A DNA stretch of 64,000 nucleotides from contig DGLB01000043.1 in the NCBI GenBank assembly GCA_002387845.1, positions 1-64,000 of the forward strand, given 5' to 3'. The notes beneath the pieces are model-generated. The model was not told where the DNA came from and did not search any database. It saw only the letters and a program-made list of their open reading frames with translations. Source of the stretch: Stenotrophomonas maltophilia (lineage in GTDB: Bacteria; Pseudomonadota; Gammaproteobacteria; Xanthomonadales; Xanthomonadaceae). The position numbers and the translations under genes are program-made. This document shows positions 18,778 through 32,600 of the stretch, in pieces. Position 1 is the stretch's first letter; the number at the start of each line of letters is the position of its first letter.

Positions 18778-20018
18778 GCCTGTCCACCGGTTCCGAGCCG
18801 AACTGTAGCCGTGTCACCGCCGCCGTGCGCGCCGGTATCGACCGTGATACCGCGTACGGTGCGGTGACGCCGCCGATCGTGTTGTCGTCGAACTTCAGCT
18901 TCGATGGCTTCGGCAACAAGCGCCAGTATGACTACACCCGCAGCGGCAACCCCACCCGCGACCTGCTGGGCGAGGCGCTGGCCGAACTCGAGGGTGGAGC
19001 CGGGGGCGTGATCACCTCCACCGGCATGGGCGCGATCAACCTGGTGCTGAACGCGCTGCTGCAGCCCGGCGACACCCTGGTGGTGCCACACGACGCGTAC
19101 GGTGGCAGCTGGCGCCTGTTCAACGCATTGGCGAAGAAAGGCCATTTCACCCTGGTGACCGCCGACCTGACCGACCCGCGCTCGTTGTCCGACGCGCTGG
19201 CGCAGTCGCCCACGCTGGTGCTGGTGGAAACCCCGTCCAATCCGCTGCTGCGCATCACCGACCTGCGCTTTGTCATCGACGCCGCCCATCGGGCCGGGGC
19301 CAAAGTGGTGGTGGACAACACTTTCCTGTCGCCGGCGCTGCAGCAGCCGATCGCCTTTGGCGCCGACCTCGTCCTGCATTCCACCACCAAGTACATCAAT
19401 GGTCACAGCGATGTGGTCGGCGGCGCGGTGGTGGCACGTGATCCGCAGCTGCACGAGCAGCTGGTGTGGTGGGCCAATGCGCTGGGCCTGACCGGCTCGC
19501 CGTTTGATGCCTTCCTGACCCTGCGCGGCCTGCGTACGCTGGGTGCCCGTCTGCGCGTGCACCAGGAAAACACGGCCGCCATTGTTGACCTGCTGGCCAG
19601 CAGCGATGCGGTGGCCCAGGTCTATTACCCCGGCCTGGCCGATCACCCGGGCCACGCCATTGCAGCACGCCAGCAGAGTGGTTTCGGCGCGATGCTGTCG
19701 TTCGAACTGGCGTCCTGCCCGGGAGACGATCCGCACGCCGCGGTGCGTGCCTTCGTTGATGGCCTGCGCTGTTTCACCCTGGCCGAATCGCTGGGCGGCG
19801 TGGAAAGCCTGGTGGCGCACCCGGCCACCATGACCCATGCGGCAATGACGCCGGAAGCGCGTGCACATGCGGGAATCAGCGAGGGGTTGCTGCGCCTGTC
19901 GGTGGGCATTGAGGATGCGCAGGATCTGGTCGCCGACCTGCAGGCCGGGCTGGCGCGTGCGCAGGCGGTGATCGATGCGCAATCGGGTGCCGCGCTGCGC
20001 AAACAGGTGGACGCATGA
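18774..20018 (+). CDS. metB: Cystathionine gamma-synthase / O-acylhomoserine lyase
   Basis: This 414-residue PLP enzyme of the Cys/Met metabolism family joins the acylated homoserine made by MetX with cysteine to give cystathionine, or with sulfide to give homocysteine. Visible family features are the YTRSGNPTRD segment near residue 57, ITSTGMGAI near 81, the VVDNTFLSP stretch near 178, and the PLP-binding Lys in LHSTTKYINGHSD near 204. It overlaps both metX and hom by four bases, so all three are translationally coupled. Confidence 0.93.
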   Translation: MSLSTGSEPNCSRVTAAVRAGIDRDTAYGAVTPPIVLSSNFSFDGFGNKRQYDYTRSGNPTRDLLGEALAELEGGAGGVITSTGMGAINLVLNALLQPGDTLVVPHDAYGGSWRLFNALAKKGHFTLVTADLTDPRSLSDALAQSPTLVLVETPSNPLLRITDLRFVIDAAHRAGAKVVVDNTFLSPALQQPIAFGADLVLHSTTKYINGHSDVVGGAVVARDPQLHEQLVWWANALGLTGSPFDAFLTLRGLRTLGARLRVHQENTAAIVDLLASSDAVAQVYYPGLADHPGHAIAARQQSGFGAMLSFELASCPGDDPHAAVRAFVDGLRCFTLAESLGGVESLVAHPATMTHAAMTPEARAHAGISEGLLRLSVGIEDAQDLVADLQAGLARAQAVIDAQSGAALRKQVDA

Positions 20019-21085
20019 GCGCGGTGCGGCCGCTGGTGCGCGAACAGCCACGGCGCCTGGCGTTGCTGGGCACCGGCACGGTTGGCAGCGCTTTCGTGCA
20101 GCGCTACCAGACGCTGCAGTCGCGGGGCGTGGCCTTGCCGCAGTTCTCATGGCTGGCCAATTCGCGCACGACCTTCCGTTGCAGCGCCGAACCGGTGCTG
20201 GAACTGGAACAGGCCAACCGCGCCGCGCGCAGCGTGCCTGCGCTGCAGCCCTGGGCCGAGGCGGAAGGATTGCAGCGCGGCGACGTGGTGGTCGATGCCA
20301 CGGCCAGTGATGACGTCGCCAACTGGCATGAGCAGTGGTTGGCGCGGGGGGTGCACGTGGTGACTGCCAACAAACTCGGGCAGGGCACTCACTGGTCGCG
20401 CGCCGAGGCGATTGCAGAAAGCGGCACGCAGGGCGGTGCCCGCTACGGCGACAGCGCCACGGTTGGCGCGGGGCTGCCCCTGCTCAGCAGCCTGCGGGCG
20501 CTGGTGGCCGGCGGCGATCACATCCATCGGGTGGAAGGCGTGCTGTCCGGCTCACTGGCCTGGTTGTTCCATCACTATGACGGGCAGCGGCCGTTCTCGG
20601 CGTGGGTGGGCGATGCGCTCAGTGCCGGCTACACCGAACCGGACCCGCGTGTGGACCTGTCGGGTGAAGATGTACGCCGCAAACTGCTGATCCTGGCGCG
20701 GGCAAGCGACATCGCGCTGCGCAGCGAGCAGGTTGAGGTGGCCTCGCTGGTGCCCGACGCGCTGGTCGGACTGCCGCTCCAGGACGCCCTGGAACAGCTG
20801 CCCGTGCTTGACGCACCCATACAACAGCAGTGGCATCAGGCACGGCTGCAAGGCGGCTGCCTGCGCTTCATTGGCGGCTTCGATCATGCAGGCGCGCGGG
20901 TCGGGCTGCGTATCGTGCCGCAGGATCACCCGCTGGCCGGCGGCGCACAGACCGACAACCGGGTCGCCATCCATAGCGACCGCTACAACGCCCAGCCCCT
21001 GTTGATCCAGGGCCCCGGTGCAGGCGCGGAGGTGACCGCCGCGGCACTGCTGGACGATGTGCTTTCAATCAGCCGAAGCCACTAG
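20015..21085 (+). CDS. hom: Homoserine dehydrogenase (monofunctional)
   Basis: This 356-residue enzyme reduces aspartate semialdehyde to homoserine and so feeds MetX. The N-terminal Rossmann fold has GTGTVG near residue 20. The catalytic domain contains VTANKLG near 115 and the GVLSGSLAWLF region near 178, with the conserved Lys/Asp-rich YTEPDPRVDLSGEDVRRK near 210. Neither an aspartokinase domain nor a clear C-terminal ACT domain is present, unlike ThrA or MetL, so threonine feedback by the usual route is unlikely. Control by the upstream SAM riboswitch fits a methionine-dedicated copy. Confidence 0.92.
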   Translation: MSAVRPLVREQPRRLALLGTGTVGSAFVQRYQTLQSRGVALPQFSWLANSRTTFRCSAEPVLELEQANRAARSVPALQPWAEAEGLQRGDVVVDATASDDVANWHEQWLARGVHVVTANKLGQGTHWSRAEAIAESGTQGGARYGDSATVGAGLPLLSSLRALVAGGDHIHRVEGVLSGSLAWLFHHYDGQRPFSAWVGDALSAGYTEPDPRVDLSGEDVRRKLLILARASDIALRSEQVEVASLVPDALVGLPLQDALEQLPVLDAPIQQQWHQARLQGGCLRFIGGFDHAGARVGLRIVPQDHPLAGGAQTDNRVAIHSDRYNAQPLLIQGPGAGAEVTAAALLDDVLSISRSH

Positions 21086-21116
21086 CAGGAAACCCGATCC
21101 GTCCGCCCGCAATGCG

Positions 21117-21139
21117 TGGTGACACGCCATGCGTGTCAG
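21117..21139 (+). repeat. SMAG-like repeat
   Basis: The hairpin TGACACGC-CAT-GCGTGTCA sits in the 61-bp gap between the convergent hom and hydrolase genes. Its head reads GTGG instead of GTAG, so it is a variant copy. Confidence 0.6.
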
Positions 21140-21146
21140 CCGCGCC

Positions 21147-22145
21147 TCATTTCTGCGCAGCCAGCGCCTTCAGCAGGGCTGCATTGAACTGTGCGGGGTC
21201 CTGCACCTGCGGCGAATGCCCCAGCGCATCGAAGGTCACCAGCGTCGCGCCGGGAATCGCCTCGGCTGCGGCTTTGCCCAGTGCCGGGTAGTCCCCCAGC
21301 GTGGCCTTCAGGGCGGCCGGTGCCAGATCACGGCCGATGGCGGTGCGGTCCTTCTGCCCAATGAACAGCGTGGTCGGCACGCGCAGGTTGGGCAGTTCGT
21401 AAACCACGGGCTGGTTGAACACCATGTCCGACGTCAGCGCCTGGCTCCAGGCGACCGCCTGCTGGCCTGGGCCGGCGTATATGCCGGACTGCATCAAGGC
21501 CCAGTGCTCATACTCCGGCTTCCATTCGCCGCTGTAATACACCTCCAGCTGGTACTTCTTGATGGAGTCGAAGTTCGTCTTCAGTTCATTGGCATACCAC
21601 GCGTCCACGCTGCGCCACGGCACGCCCTTGGCCTTCCAGTCTTCCAGCCCGATCGGATTGACCAGCGCCAGGTTGCGCAGCTGCTGCGGATACTGCAGCG
21701 CGAAACGCGTGGCCAGCATGCCGCCCATCGAGTGACCGACCAGGTCCACCTTGGTCCCGTCCAGTTTCAGGTACGCCAGCAGCGCCTGGGTGTTGGCTGC
21801 GAGCTGGCCAAACGAATACTGGTAACGCAGCGGCTTGCTGGACTTGCAGAACCCGATCTGGTCCGGGGCGATCACCCGGTAACCGGCCGCGCTCAGCGCG
21901 GTGATCGCCTCTTTCCAGGTGCCGGCGCAGAAGTTCTTGCCATGCAGCAGCACCACCGTGCCGAGCGGCCTCCCGCTGGCGGGCACATCCAGGTAGGCCA
22001 TTTCCAGCGACTGGCGCTGCGAGTCGAAGGTGAAGGTCTTGACCGGCCAGCCATAGTCGAAGCCTTGAAGGCGGGCGTCGTAGGTGGGCGCGGCGAGGGT
22101 GGTCAGGGGCAGGCAGGCGAGCAGGGCGGCGGCCAGAATGCGCAT
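21147..22145 (-). CDS. Secreted alpha/beta hydrolase
   Basis: This 332-residue protein has a signal peptide (MRILAAALLACLPLTTLAAP) and an alpha/beta-hydrolase core: oxyanion LLHGKNF, nucleophile GHSMGG near residue 140, Asp in FIGQKDR, and His in ALGHSPQ. The architecture is that of periplasmic proline-iminopeptidase/haloperoxidase-like esterases. The substrate is unknown. GGAGACC lies upstream of the ATG at 22145. A longer in-frame start is possible but would bury the signal peptide. Confidence 0.88.
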   Translation of the reverse strand: MRILAAALLACLPLTTLAAPTYDARLQGFDYGWPVKTFTFDSQRQSLEMAYLDVPASGRPLGTVVLLHGKNFCAGTWKEAITALSAAGYRVIAPDQIGFCKSSKPLRYQYSFGQLAANTQALLAYLKLDGTKVDLVGHSMGGMLATRFALQYPQQLRNLALVNPIGLEDWKAKGVPWRSVDAWYANELKTNFDSIKKYQLEVYYSGEWKPEYEHWALMQSGIYAGPGQQAVAWSQALTSDMVFNQPVVYELPNLRVPTTLFIGQKDRTAIGRDLAPAALKATLGDYPALGKAAAEAIPGATLVTFDALGHSPQVQDPAQFNAALLKALAAQK

Positions 22146-22189
22146 GGCGGTCTCCAGGGAAAGATCCCCGAGCATAACCGCGTGGGCAA

Positions 22190-22218
22190 CATCGTGCCGG
22201 GTGCTGCCCGGCACGATG
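22190..22218. other. Perfect 12-bp stem-loop downstream of sdaA
   Basis: CATCGTGCCGGG and CCCGGCACGATG flank a 5-base loop, nine bases past the sdaA stop. There is no T run, so it may protect the mRNA end or assist Rho-dependent termination. It has no GTAG head and so differs from the SMAG copies. Confidence 0.55.
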
Positions 22219-22227
22219 CGCGTCAGC

Positions 22228-23610
<1,383 letters not shown>

Positions 23611-23707
23611 GATTGCCAAACTGCGGGTATCGGATGGAGCGCTATTCTATGCTGTCTCCGGCAGCGACCCTGGCTGCGGCGCAACAATTTCAATCACGGG
23701 TGGGCCG

Positions 23708-23935
23708 GTGTTTACCTTGTTCCAGCGCGACGACTGTCATCTGTGCGACCAGGCCTTGGCGGTGCTGGCCCAGGCCCGCGTGGCGGGCCTGGACAGCGTG
23801 TTCATCGACGACGATCCCGGCCTGGAGGCCCGCTATGGCAGCCGGGTGCCGGTACTGCGTGACCGCCAGGGGCGTGAACTGGACTGGCCGTTCGATGTGG
23901 CGACGGTACAGGCCTGGCTGGTCGCGCCGGCTTGA
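23708..23935 (+). CDS. Glutaredoxin-like (DUF836) thiol protein
   Basis: This 75-residue thioredoxin-fold protein has an N-terminal redox motif DDCHLCDQA (CxxC) and the cis-Pro segment GSRVPVLRD near residue 45. Proteins of this size and type are glutaredoxin-like and of unsettled function. I chose the GTG at 23708 because the redox motif then falls at residues 9-12 as in the family. An ATG at 23609 in the same frame would add 33 unrelated residues and overlap the divergent sdaA start. A TATTCT -10-like box lies at 23643-23648. Confidence 0.8.
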   Translation: MFTLFQRDDCHLCDQALAVLAQARVAGLDSVFIDDDPGLEARYGSRVPVLRDRQGRELDWPFDVATVQAWLVAPA

Positions 23936-23965
23936 CCGGCGTGCACCAGCAGCGGCCGGTATTCC

Positions 23966-24538
23966 TTATTTCGCCTTCAGCTTCACCACGGTGCTGATCG
24001 CGGTCTCATCCGGGATCGTCTTGGTATCGGCCCAGTCACCGCCGCCGACGCCGAAGTCGAGGCGCTTCACGGTCGCCTTGCCGGACAGCACCGGGTTGGC
24101 ACCTTCCCTCCATTCGAACGTGAAGGTAACCGGCTTGCTCACCCCACGCAGTTCCAGGGTGCCTTTGGCCACATACTTGTTCGGCGCTACTTCGGTGAAG
24201 CCAGACGCGGTGTAGCGCGCGGTCGCGAACTTGGCCACGTTGAAGAAATCCGCCCCCTGCAGGGTCGAATCACGATCAGCGTTGCCGCTGACCGCCCCGG
24301 CCAGCGGAATGGTCACGTCCAGCTTGCCGGCGGCCGGGTTGGCCGGGTCGAAACTGACCGTGGTGGAAAACCCCGGGAAGCTGCCGGTAAAGACTTCACC
24401 GTCGTACTTGGTGGCAAAGGCCAGGTGCGAGCCTGCGCCCGGGGCCTGCACGTAATCGGCGGCCAGCACCGGAGCGGCGGCCATCAGGCCGGCCAGGGCA
24501 GCGGCAACTGCTGCGGGAGAGGTGAGCTTGATGGTCAT
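23966..24538 (-). CDS. YceI-family periplasmic protein (1)
   Basis: This 190-residue protein has a signal peptide ending near VLAAD (residue 26). The lipocalin-like YceI barrel binds polyisoprenoid lipids in characterised members. Family landmarks are the AGSHLAFATKYDG start, the STLQGADFFNVAKFATARY block, and the KVTFTFEWREG-like strand. It is third gene of the YceI-cytochrome b561-YceI operon, two bases after the cytochrome gene. AAGGACTGACG precedes the ATG. Confidence 0.92.
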   Translation of the reverse strand: MTIKLTSPAAVAAALAGLMAAAPVLAADYVQAPGAGSHLAFATKYDGEVFTGSFPGFSTTVSFDPANPAAGKLDVTIPLAGAVSGNADRDSTLQGADFFNVAKFATARYTASGFTEVAPNKYVAKGTLELRGVSKPVTFTFEWREGANPVLSGKATVKRLDFGVGGGDWADTKTIPDETAISTVVKLKAK

Positions 24539-24540
24539 CG

Positions 24541-25113
24541 TCAGTCCTTCTGGGGGGGCGTGAGCCAACCTTGCGGCAGCATGCGCGCGAGGGTGGCATC
24601 ACGTTGGAAAAGGTGGTGGTACAGGGCCGCGCCGGCATGTGCCAGCACAACGGCGATCAGCAGCCAGAAGCCCCATTCGTGGATGGCATGGGAAACATCG
24701 CGTGCGCCCGGATCGGGGGTGACCAGCTTGGGCACATCGACCAGCCCGAACCAGCGGAACGGTCGCAGGCCGCTGGCCGAGTCGTAGATCCAGCCCGACA
24801 GCGGCAGCGCGAACATCAGCACATACAGCAGCCAGTGGGTGGCCGAGGCGATGCGCTCCTGCCAGGTCGGCGTACCCGGCACCGGTGCAGGGGCACCGGC
24901 ATACAGGCGCCAGACAAGCCGCAGTGCCACCAGTGCAAGTACGGTGATGCCCAGCGACTTGTGCGCGGTGTACACCCAGAAATACTTGGGCGTCTTCGGC
25001 AGTTCGCCCATGGTCAGCCCGACGACGCCCAGGGTCAGAATGAGCAGGGCGATAAGCCAGTGCAGGCCTTGGCTGACGCCGCCCCAACGGTGGGCTGTGT
25101 TTTTCAGGGTCAT
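24541..25113 (-). CDS. Cytochrome b561 family membrane protein
   Basis: This 190-residue inner-membrane dihaem cytochrome b has four membrane helices. Putative haem-ligand histidines are visible in LHWLIAL (helix 1), YTAHKSLG (helix 2), ATHWLLYVLM (helix 3) and LAHAGAALYHH (helix 4). It probably moves electrons from the quinone pool to an unknown acceptor. Flanking YceI genes on both sides, with a four-base overlap upstream, imply a shared role with a lipid-quinone ligand, which is inference. Confidence 0.93.
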   Translation of the reverse strand: MTLKNTAHRWGGVSQGLHWLIALLILTLGVVGLTMGELPKTPKYFWVYTAHKSLGITVLALVALRLVWRLYAGAPAPVPGTPTWQERIASATHWLLYVLMFALPLSGWIYDSASGLRPFRWFGLVDVPKLVTPDPGARDVSHAIHEWGFWLLIAVVLAHAGAALYHHLFQRDATLARMLPQGWLTPPQKD

Positions 25114-25796
25114 GGCGTGGGCTTCGTGGTGGGTGAAGGAGGTGGCGTATCAGAGTCCTGCTGCGGCGGCGGAGTTCCGCTGTCGTGATCGGACGGTGTG
25201 TCCTGCGCTTCGCCTGCACTGCGGTCGCGTACGGCCTCGGCTTCGATCCGCAGTACAACGCTGTCGCCGATCATCGACGGCCAGGCGTCCACGCCGAAGG
25301 CCTTGCGGCTGAGCGTGGCGGTCGCGGAGAAGCCTGCGGTCCGCCGGAACGGCGGCATCGGGTGGCGCTTGACGGCATTGACGGTCACTGCCAGCTCCAC
25401 TTCCTGGGTGACCCCGCGCAGCGTCAACTGGCCGAATACCCGCGCGTGGGTGGCATCAACCGCTTCAACCCGCGTGGAGACGAACCGTGCGTCGGGATGG
25501 CGGTCGGTATCAAGCAGGTTGCCGGCCATCACCGCCTTGTTCCACTTCGCATCGCCCAGGTCCAGGCGTTGCAGCGGTACGCTGACGGTCAGGCTTGCGC
25601 CGGTCCAGTCGTCCGGATCGAACAGCAGCTGGCCTTCGCTGCCCGACACCGTGCCCAGGGCCTGGGAGAATCCAGCATGCTCCACCGCGAACAGCACGCG
25701 CGTATGCACCGGGTCCAGGCGCCAGTTCTGTGGCGCGGCGATGGCCGCCACCGGGGCAGCAACCAGCAGCAGGGCAAGTGTCAGGCGCAAGGGCAC
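25110..25796 (-). CDS. YceI-family periplasmic protein (2), with Pro-rich tail
   Basis: This 228-residue protein has a signal peptide ending near AIAAP (residue 21). The YceI barrel spans about residues 22-190 (LDPVHTRVLFAVEHAGFSQ, then RHPDARFVSTRV). The last 35 residues are a low-complexity tail rich in Asp, Ser, Thr and Pro with two TPPP repeats, absent from the sister gene. It is first gene of the operon and overlaps the cytochrome gene by ATGA. It diverges from the first hybrid kinase across 167 bp. Confidence 0.9.
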   Translation of the reverse strand: MPLRLTLALLLVAAPVAAIAAPQNWRLDPVHTRVLFAVEHAGFSQALGTVSGSEGQLLFDPDDWTGASLTVSVPLQRLDLGDAKWNKAVMAGNLLDTDRHPDARFVSTRVEAVDATHARVFGQLTLRGVTQEVELAVTVNAVKRHPMPPFRRTAGFSATATLSRKAFGVDAWPSMIGDSVVLRIEAEAVRDRSAGEAQDTPSDHDSGTPPPQQDSDTPPPSPTTKPTP

Positions 25797-25963
25797 GGCG
25801 ACCTCCGGAATGAACGTGGCCGATCATACGCGCAGCCCCGTGATGGCTGGCAGCACCATGGCTGCAACAGTTCGTGATGCCACTGCAGTTGCCCCGCTGC
25901 GCGCCAGGGACCGGACGCCAGCCCTGCGGCTGTGTGACAATCTTCAGGTACAGGGAGGATTCG

Positions 25964-29530
<3,567 letters not shown>

Positions 29531-29665
29531 ATGTCATCAACGGGAAGTGCCGAAGTTGATTGATGGCGTAACTCGTAAGGGTGTGGCATCGCCATGCAGA
29601 TCCCGACGCATGCGGCTGTGCGTGGGCTTATCTTCGATGCGATGAATTCCACGTCTCTGCTGTAA

Positions 29666-32600
29666 GTGCGGGTGCGCCTGCACGGTTGCCCGTCCGGGCA
29701 GCTCAAAAATGTGATTTGTCTGGTACTGCTGTGGTGGCCGTTGCTGTTGTCGGCCAGCGTACTGCAGCTTCCCTGGCCACGCGTCCTGGGGGAGGCCGAT
29801 GGCCTGCCCACGTCGGAGATCCGCGCCGTCGATGAAGACGCCACCGGCTATCTCTGGCTGGCCAGCAGTGATGGTCTGCTGCGGTTCGATGGCCAGCGTT
29901 TCCGCACCCTGCACCAGAACGAGGGACTGCCGGATGCAGATCTGCTGGACATCCACGTCGACGCAGCCGACCGCATCTGGCTGGCAACGGCAACGCAGGG
30001 GCTGGTCGTGCTGGGTGTGGATCGCGCCACTTTTGAGCGTCCCGATGCCGGTGCACCCGCCGCCGTGCGCAGCGGACGCGTAAAACAGGTCATCAGCGAC
30101 AGGCACGGGCGCATCTGGGTCATCGGTGATGACCATGATCTGTACGTGCTGGAAGCGACAACGCAGGGCTGGCATCGCCAGCGACTGGGAACCGGTGCCG
30201 TCCATCAGGTTGAAGTCGATCGCGACGGCGTGGTGTGGGCGATCACCGGGACCGGCGTGTGGCGCAGTGACGGTCGCGGATTTCGCCCGCTGGCACTGCC
30301 TCCCGATATGCTCCGGTCCATGCAGTCGCTGTGGGTCGATCCCGCCGGCGGTGTCGAAGTTACCGCGGCCGATCAGACGTGGATCCTGAGCCCGGACGGT
30401 CGGGTCATGGGCGGCCCGCACCGCGCGCGCACGCTCCTGCGTAGCAGGGAAGGCGTGGTCTGGCAGCAATCCGGCGACGCGCTTTACTGGCGGGACCGCG
30501 GGCAGACCCAGCCGGTTGGTCTGCGGCCTGACCAGGAGCCCATGCATGAACCCGTGCAGATCCGTCAGGTGTTGCAGGATCGTCAGGGCGACCTGTGGTG
30601 GGTCAGCGAGCGCCGCGGTGTGTGGTGGCTGCCGGCACACTGGCGACAGTTCACCCTGCTGCCCACGCCCGGGCACCTCACCCCGCAGCACGGCATCCAT
30701 CCCGTGCTTGGCCTGGCCGCGTCCGGTCGCGACCACGTGTGGGTTGCCGGAGCCGATGGCCTGCTGCAACGGCTGGATCTGCGCAACGGTGGGGTGGCGC
30801 AATCAATGCGCTTCATGCACGAGCAGGCGCACCTTGCAGGTGCCGCGGTGGTCGAAGACAAGCAGGGGCGGGTGTGGCTGGCGCAACCCGGACAGTTGCT
30901 GCGCTTCGATCCGCTCTCCCGGACCACACAGCGCTGGACGCTGCAGCATCTGCCACAGACGGCACCCCACAGCATGCAGGTGTGCGCGCAGGGTCGGGTC
31001 TGGTTGGCGCTGGGCGACCGGGTCTACCAGTGGGCGGAATCCGATGCAGAAACGCGCCGTGATTCACCTGAACAACCGGGGCTGAGCAGCAGGGTCCAGG
31101 GGCGCCAGCTGCTGTGTAGCGGCGACGGTGCTGTGTGGGCCACTGATCCACAAGGCCTGATGCGCTGGAATCCGGCGCGCGGCCAGTTCCAACGGATCGG
31201 CCCGCCGGGCGGTGGTGCCGCCATCGCATTGGCCGAGGCCGATGATGGCACGCTGTGGGTGACCCGCGACGACGCCCTTGAACACTATCGCCCGCAGTCA
31301 CCGATGACGGTGCTGCTGCAACGGATCGCCCGCGAGCAGGGGTATCCGCCATTGCGTGCGACCTCGCTGGCACTGGATTCGGCCGGTGTGGTCTGGGCGG
31401 GCGCGACCCGTGGCCTGGTCCGGTTTGATCCGGGCACCGGGGATGTCAGCCTGCTGGGCGTAGTGCAGGGATTGCCGGCACAGGAAGTGCTGCCTCGACG
31501 GCTGGTGCGGCTGGGTTCTGGTGCGCTGGTAGCGGCGGTTCGCGAAGACGGACTGCTGGCGTTCGATCCCGGCGTGCTGCCCTTGCCCTCGAGCGTGCCG
31601 GTGCTGGTGGTGGATGCCATGACCCGGCGTCGGCACGACCGGATGATGGCAGTGCCGGTCGCCGACGGACCGGTTGTCCTCAGCACGGCAGATCGCAACC
31701 TCCGGGTTGCGGTGAGTCTGCTTGGGCGGGGCGACCCTGACCGCATCCGGCACCGGTTCCGGATGTTGGGACAAGATCCTGCGTGGGTGGACACCGGTCC
31801 TGTGGCACAGCGCATTTTTGAGAGGTTACCGGCGGGCGACCACGTGCTGTTGATCCAGGCGCGGCACGCGGCCGGTGCCTGGTCGGCGGTCCGCGAACTG
31901 CACCTGCGGGTTGTGCCGCGCTGGTGGCAGACCACTGCCGGTCGCATCGTGCTCGGTGTGCTGGCAGCCGCATTGGCGATTGCGCTGGGGCGGCTGTTCC
32001 ACGCCCATCGGGATCGACGGCATGCCCGCCTCCAGGCGCGGCAGTGTCGCGACGCCGCCGAACTGGAATCGATGGATCGGACGCGTTTCCTGGCGCGACT
32101 GGGGCGCCAGATCCGCATGCCCATGACGCCTGTGCTGGGATGGAGCGAACTGCTGCTGCAATCGCCGCTGTCACCCACCCAGCGCACCCAGGTCGGCAGC
32201 CTCTACCAGGCCGGCCATCATCTGCTGCAGCTGACAGACGACGCGCTGGATGTGGCAAGCATCGAGGCCAATCAGCTGCAACGGGTGAACGCGCCGTTCA
32301 ACCTGGAGGTGCTGCTGGACGAGCTGCACGCACTGCTGTTGCCGGTCGCCCAGGTCAAGGGCGTTGCCCTGCACTGCAGCAGCGCAGGGCCGCCCGGGGC
32401 GGTGCTCCTGGGCGACGTGCGACGGCTGCGTCAGATCATGCTCAACCTGTTGGGGAATGCGCTGAAGTTCACCACGCGTGGGCAGGTTGCGTTGACGGCG
32501 GACACCGCTGCAGACGGGCACGGGCTGGCGATCTGCGTTGCCGACACCGGGCCAGGCATGTCCGCCGCCCAAGTGGCCCGGCTGTTCCAGCGTTTCACCC

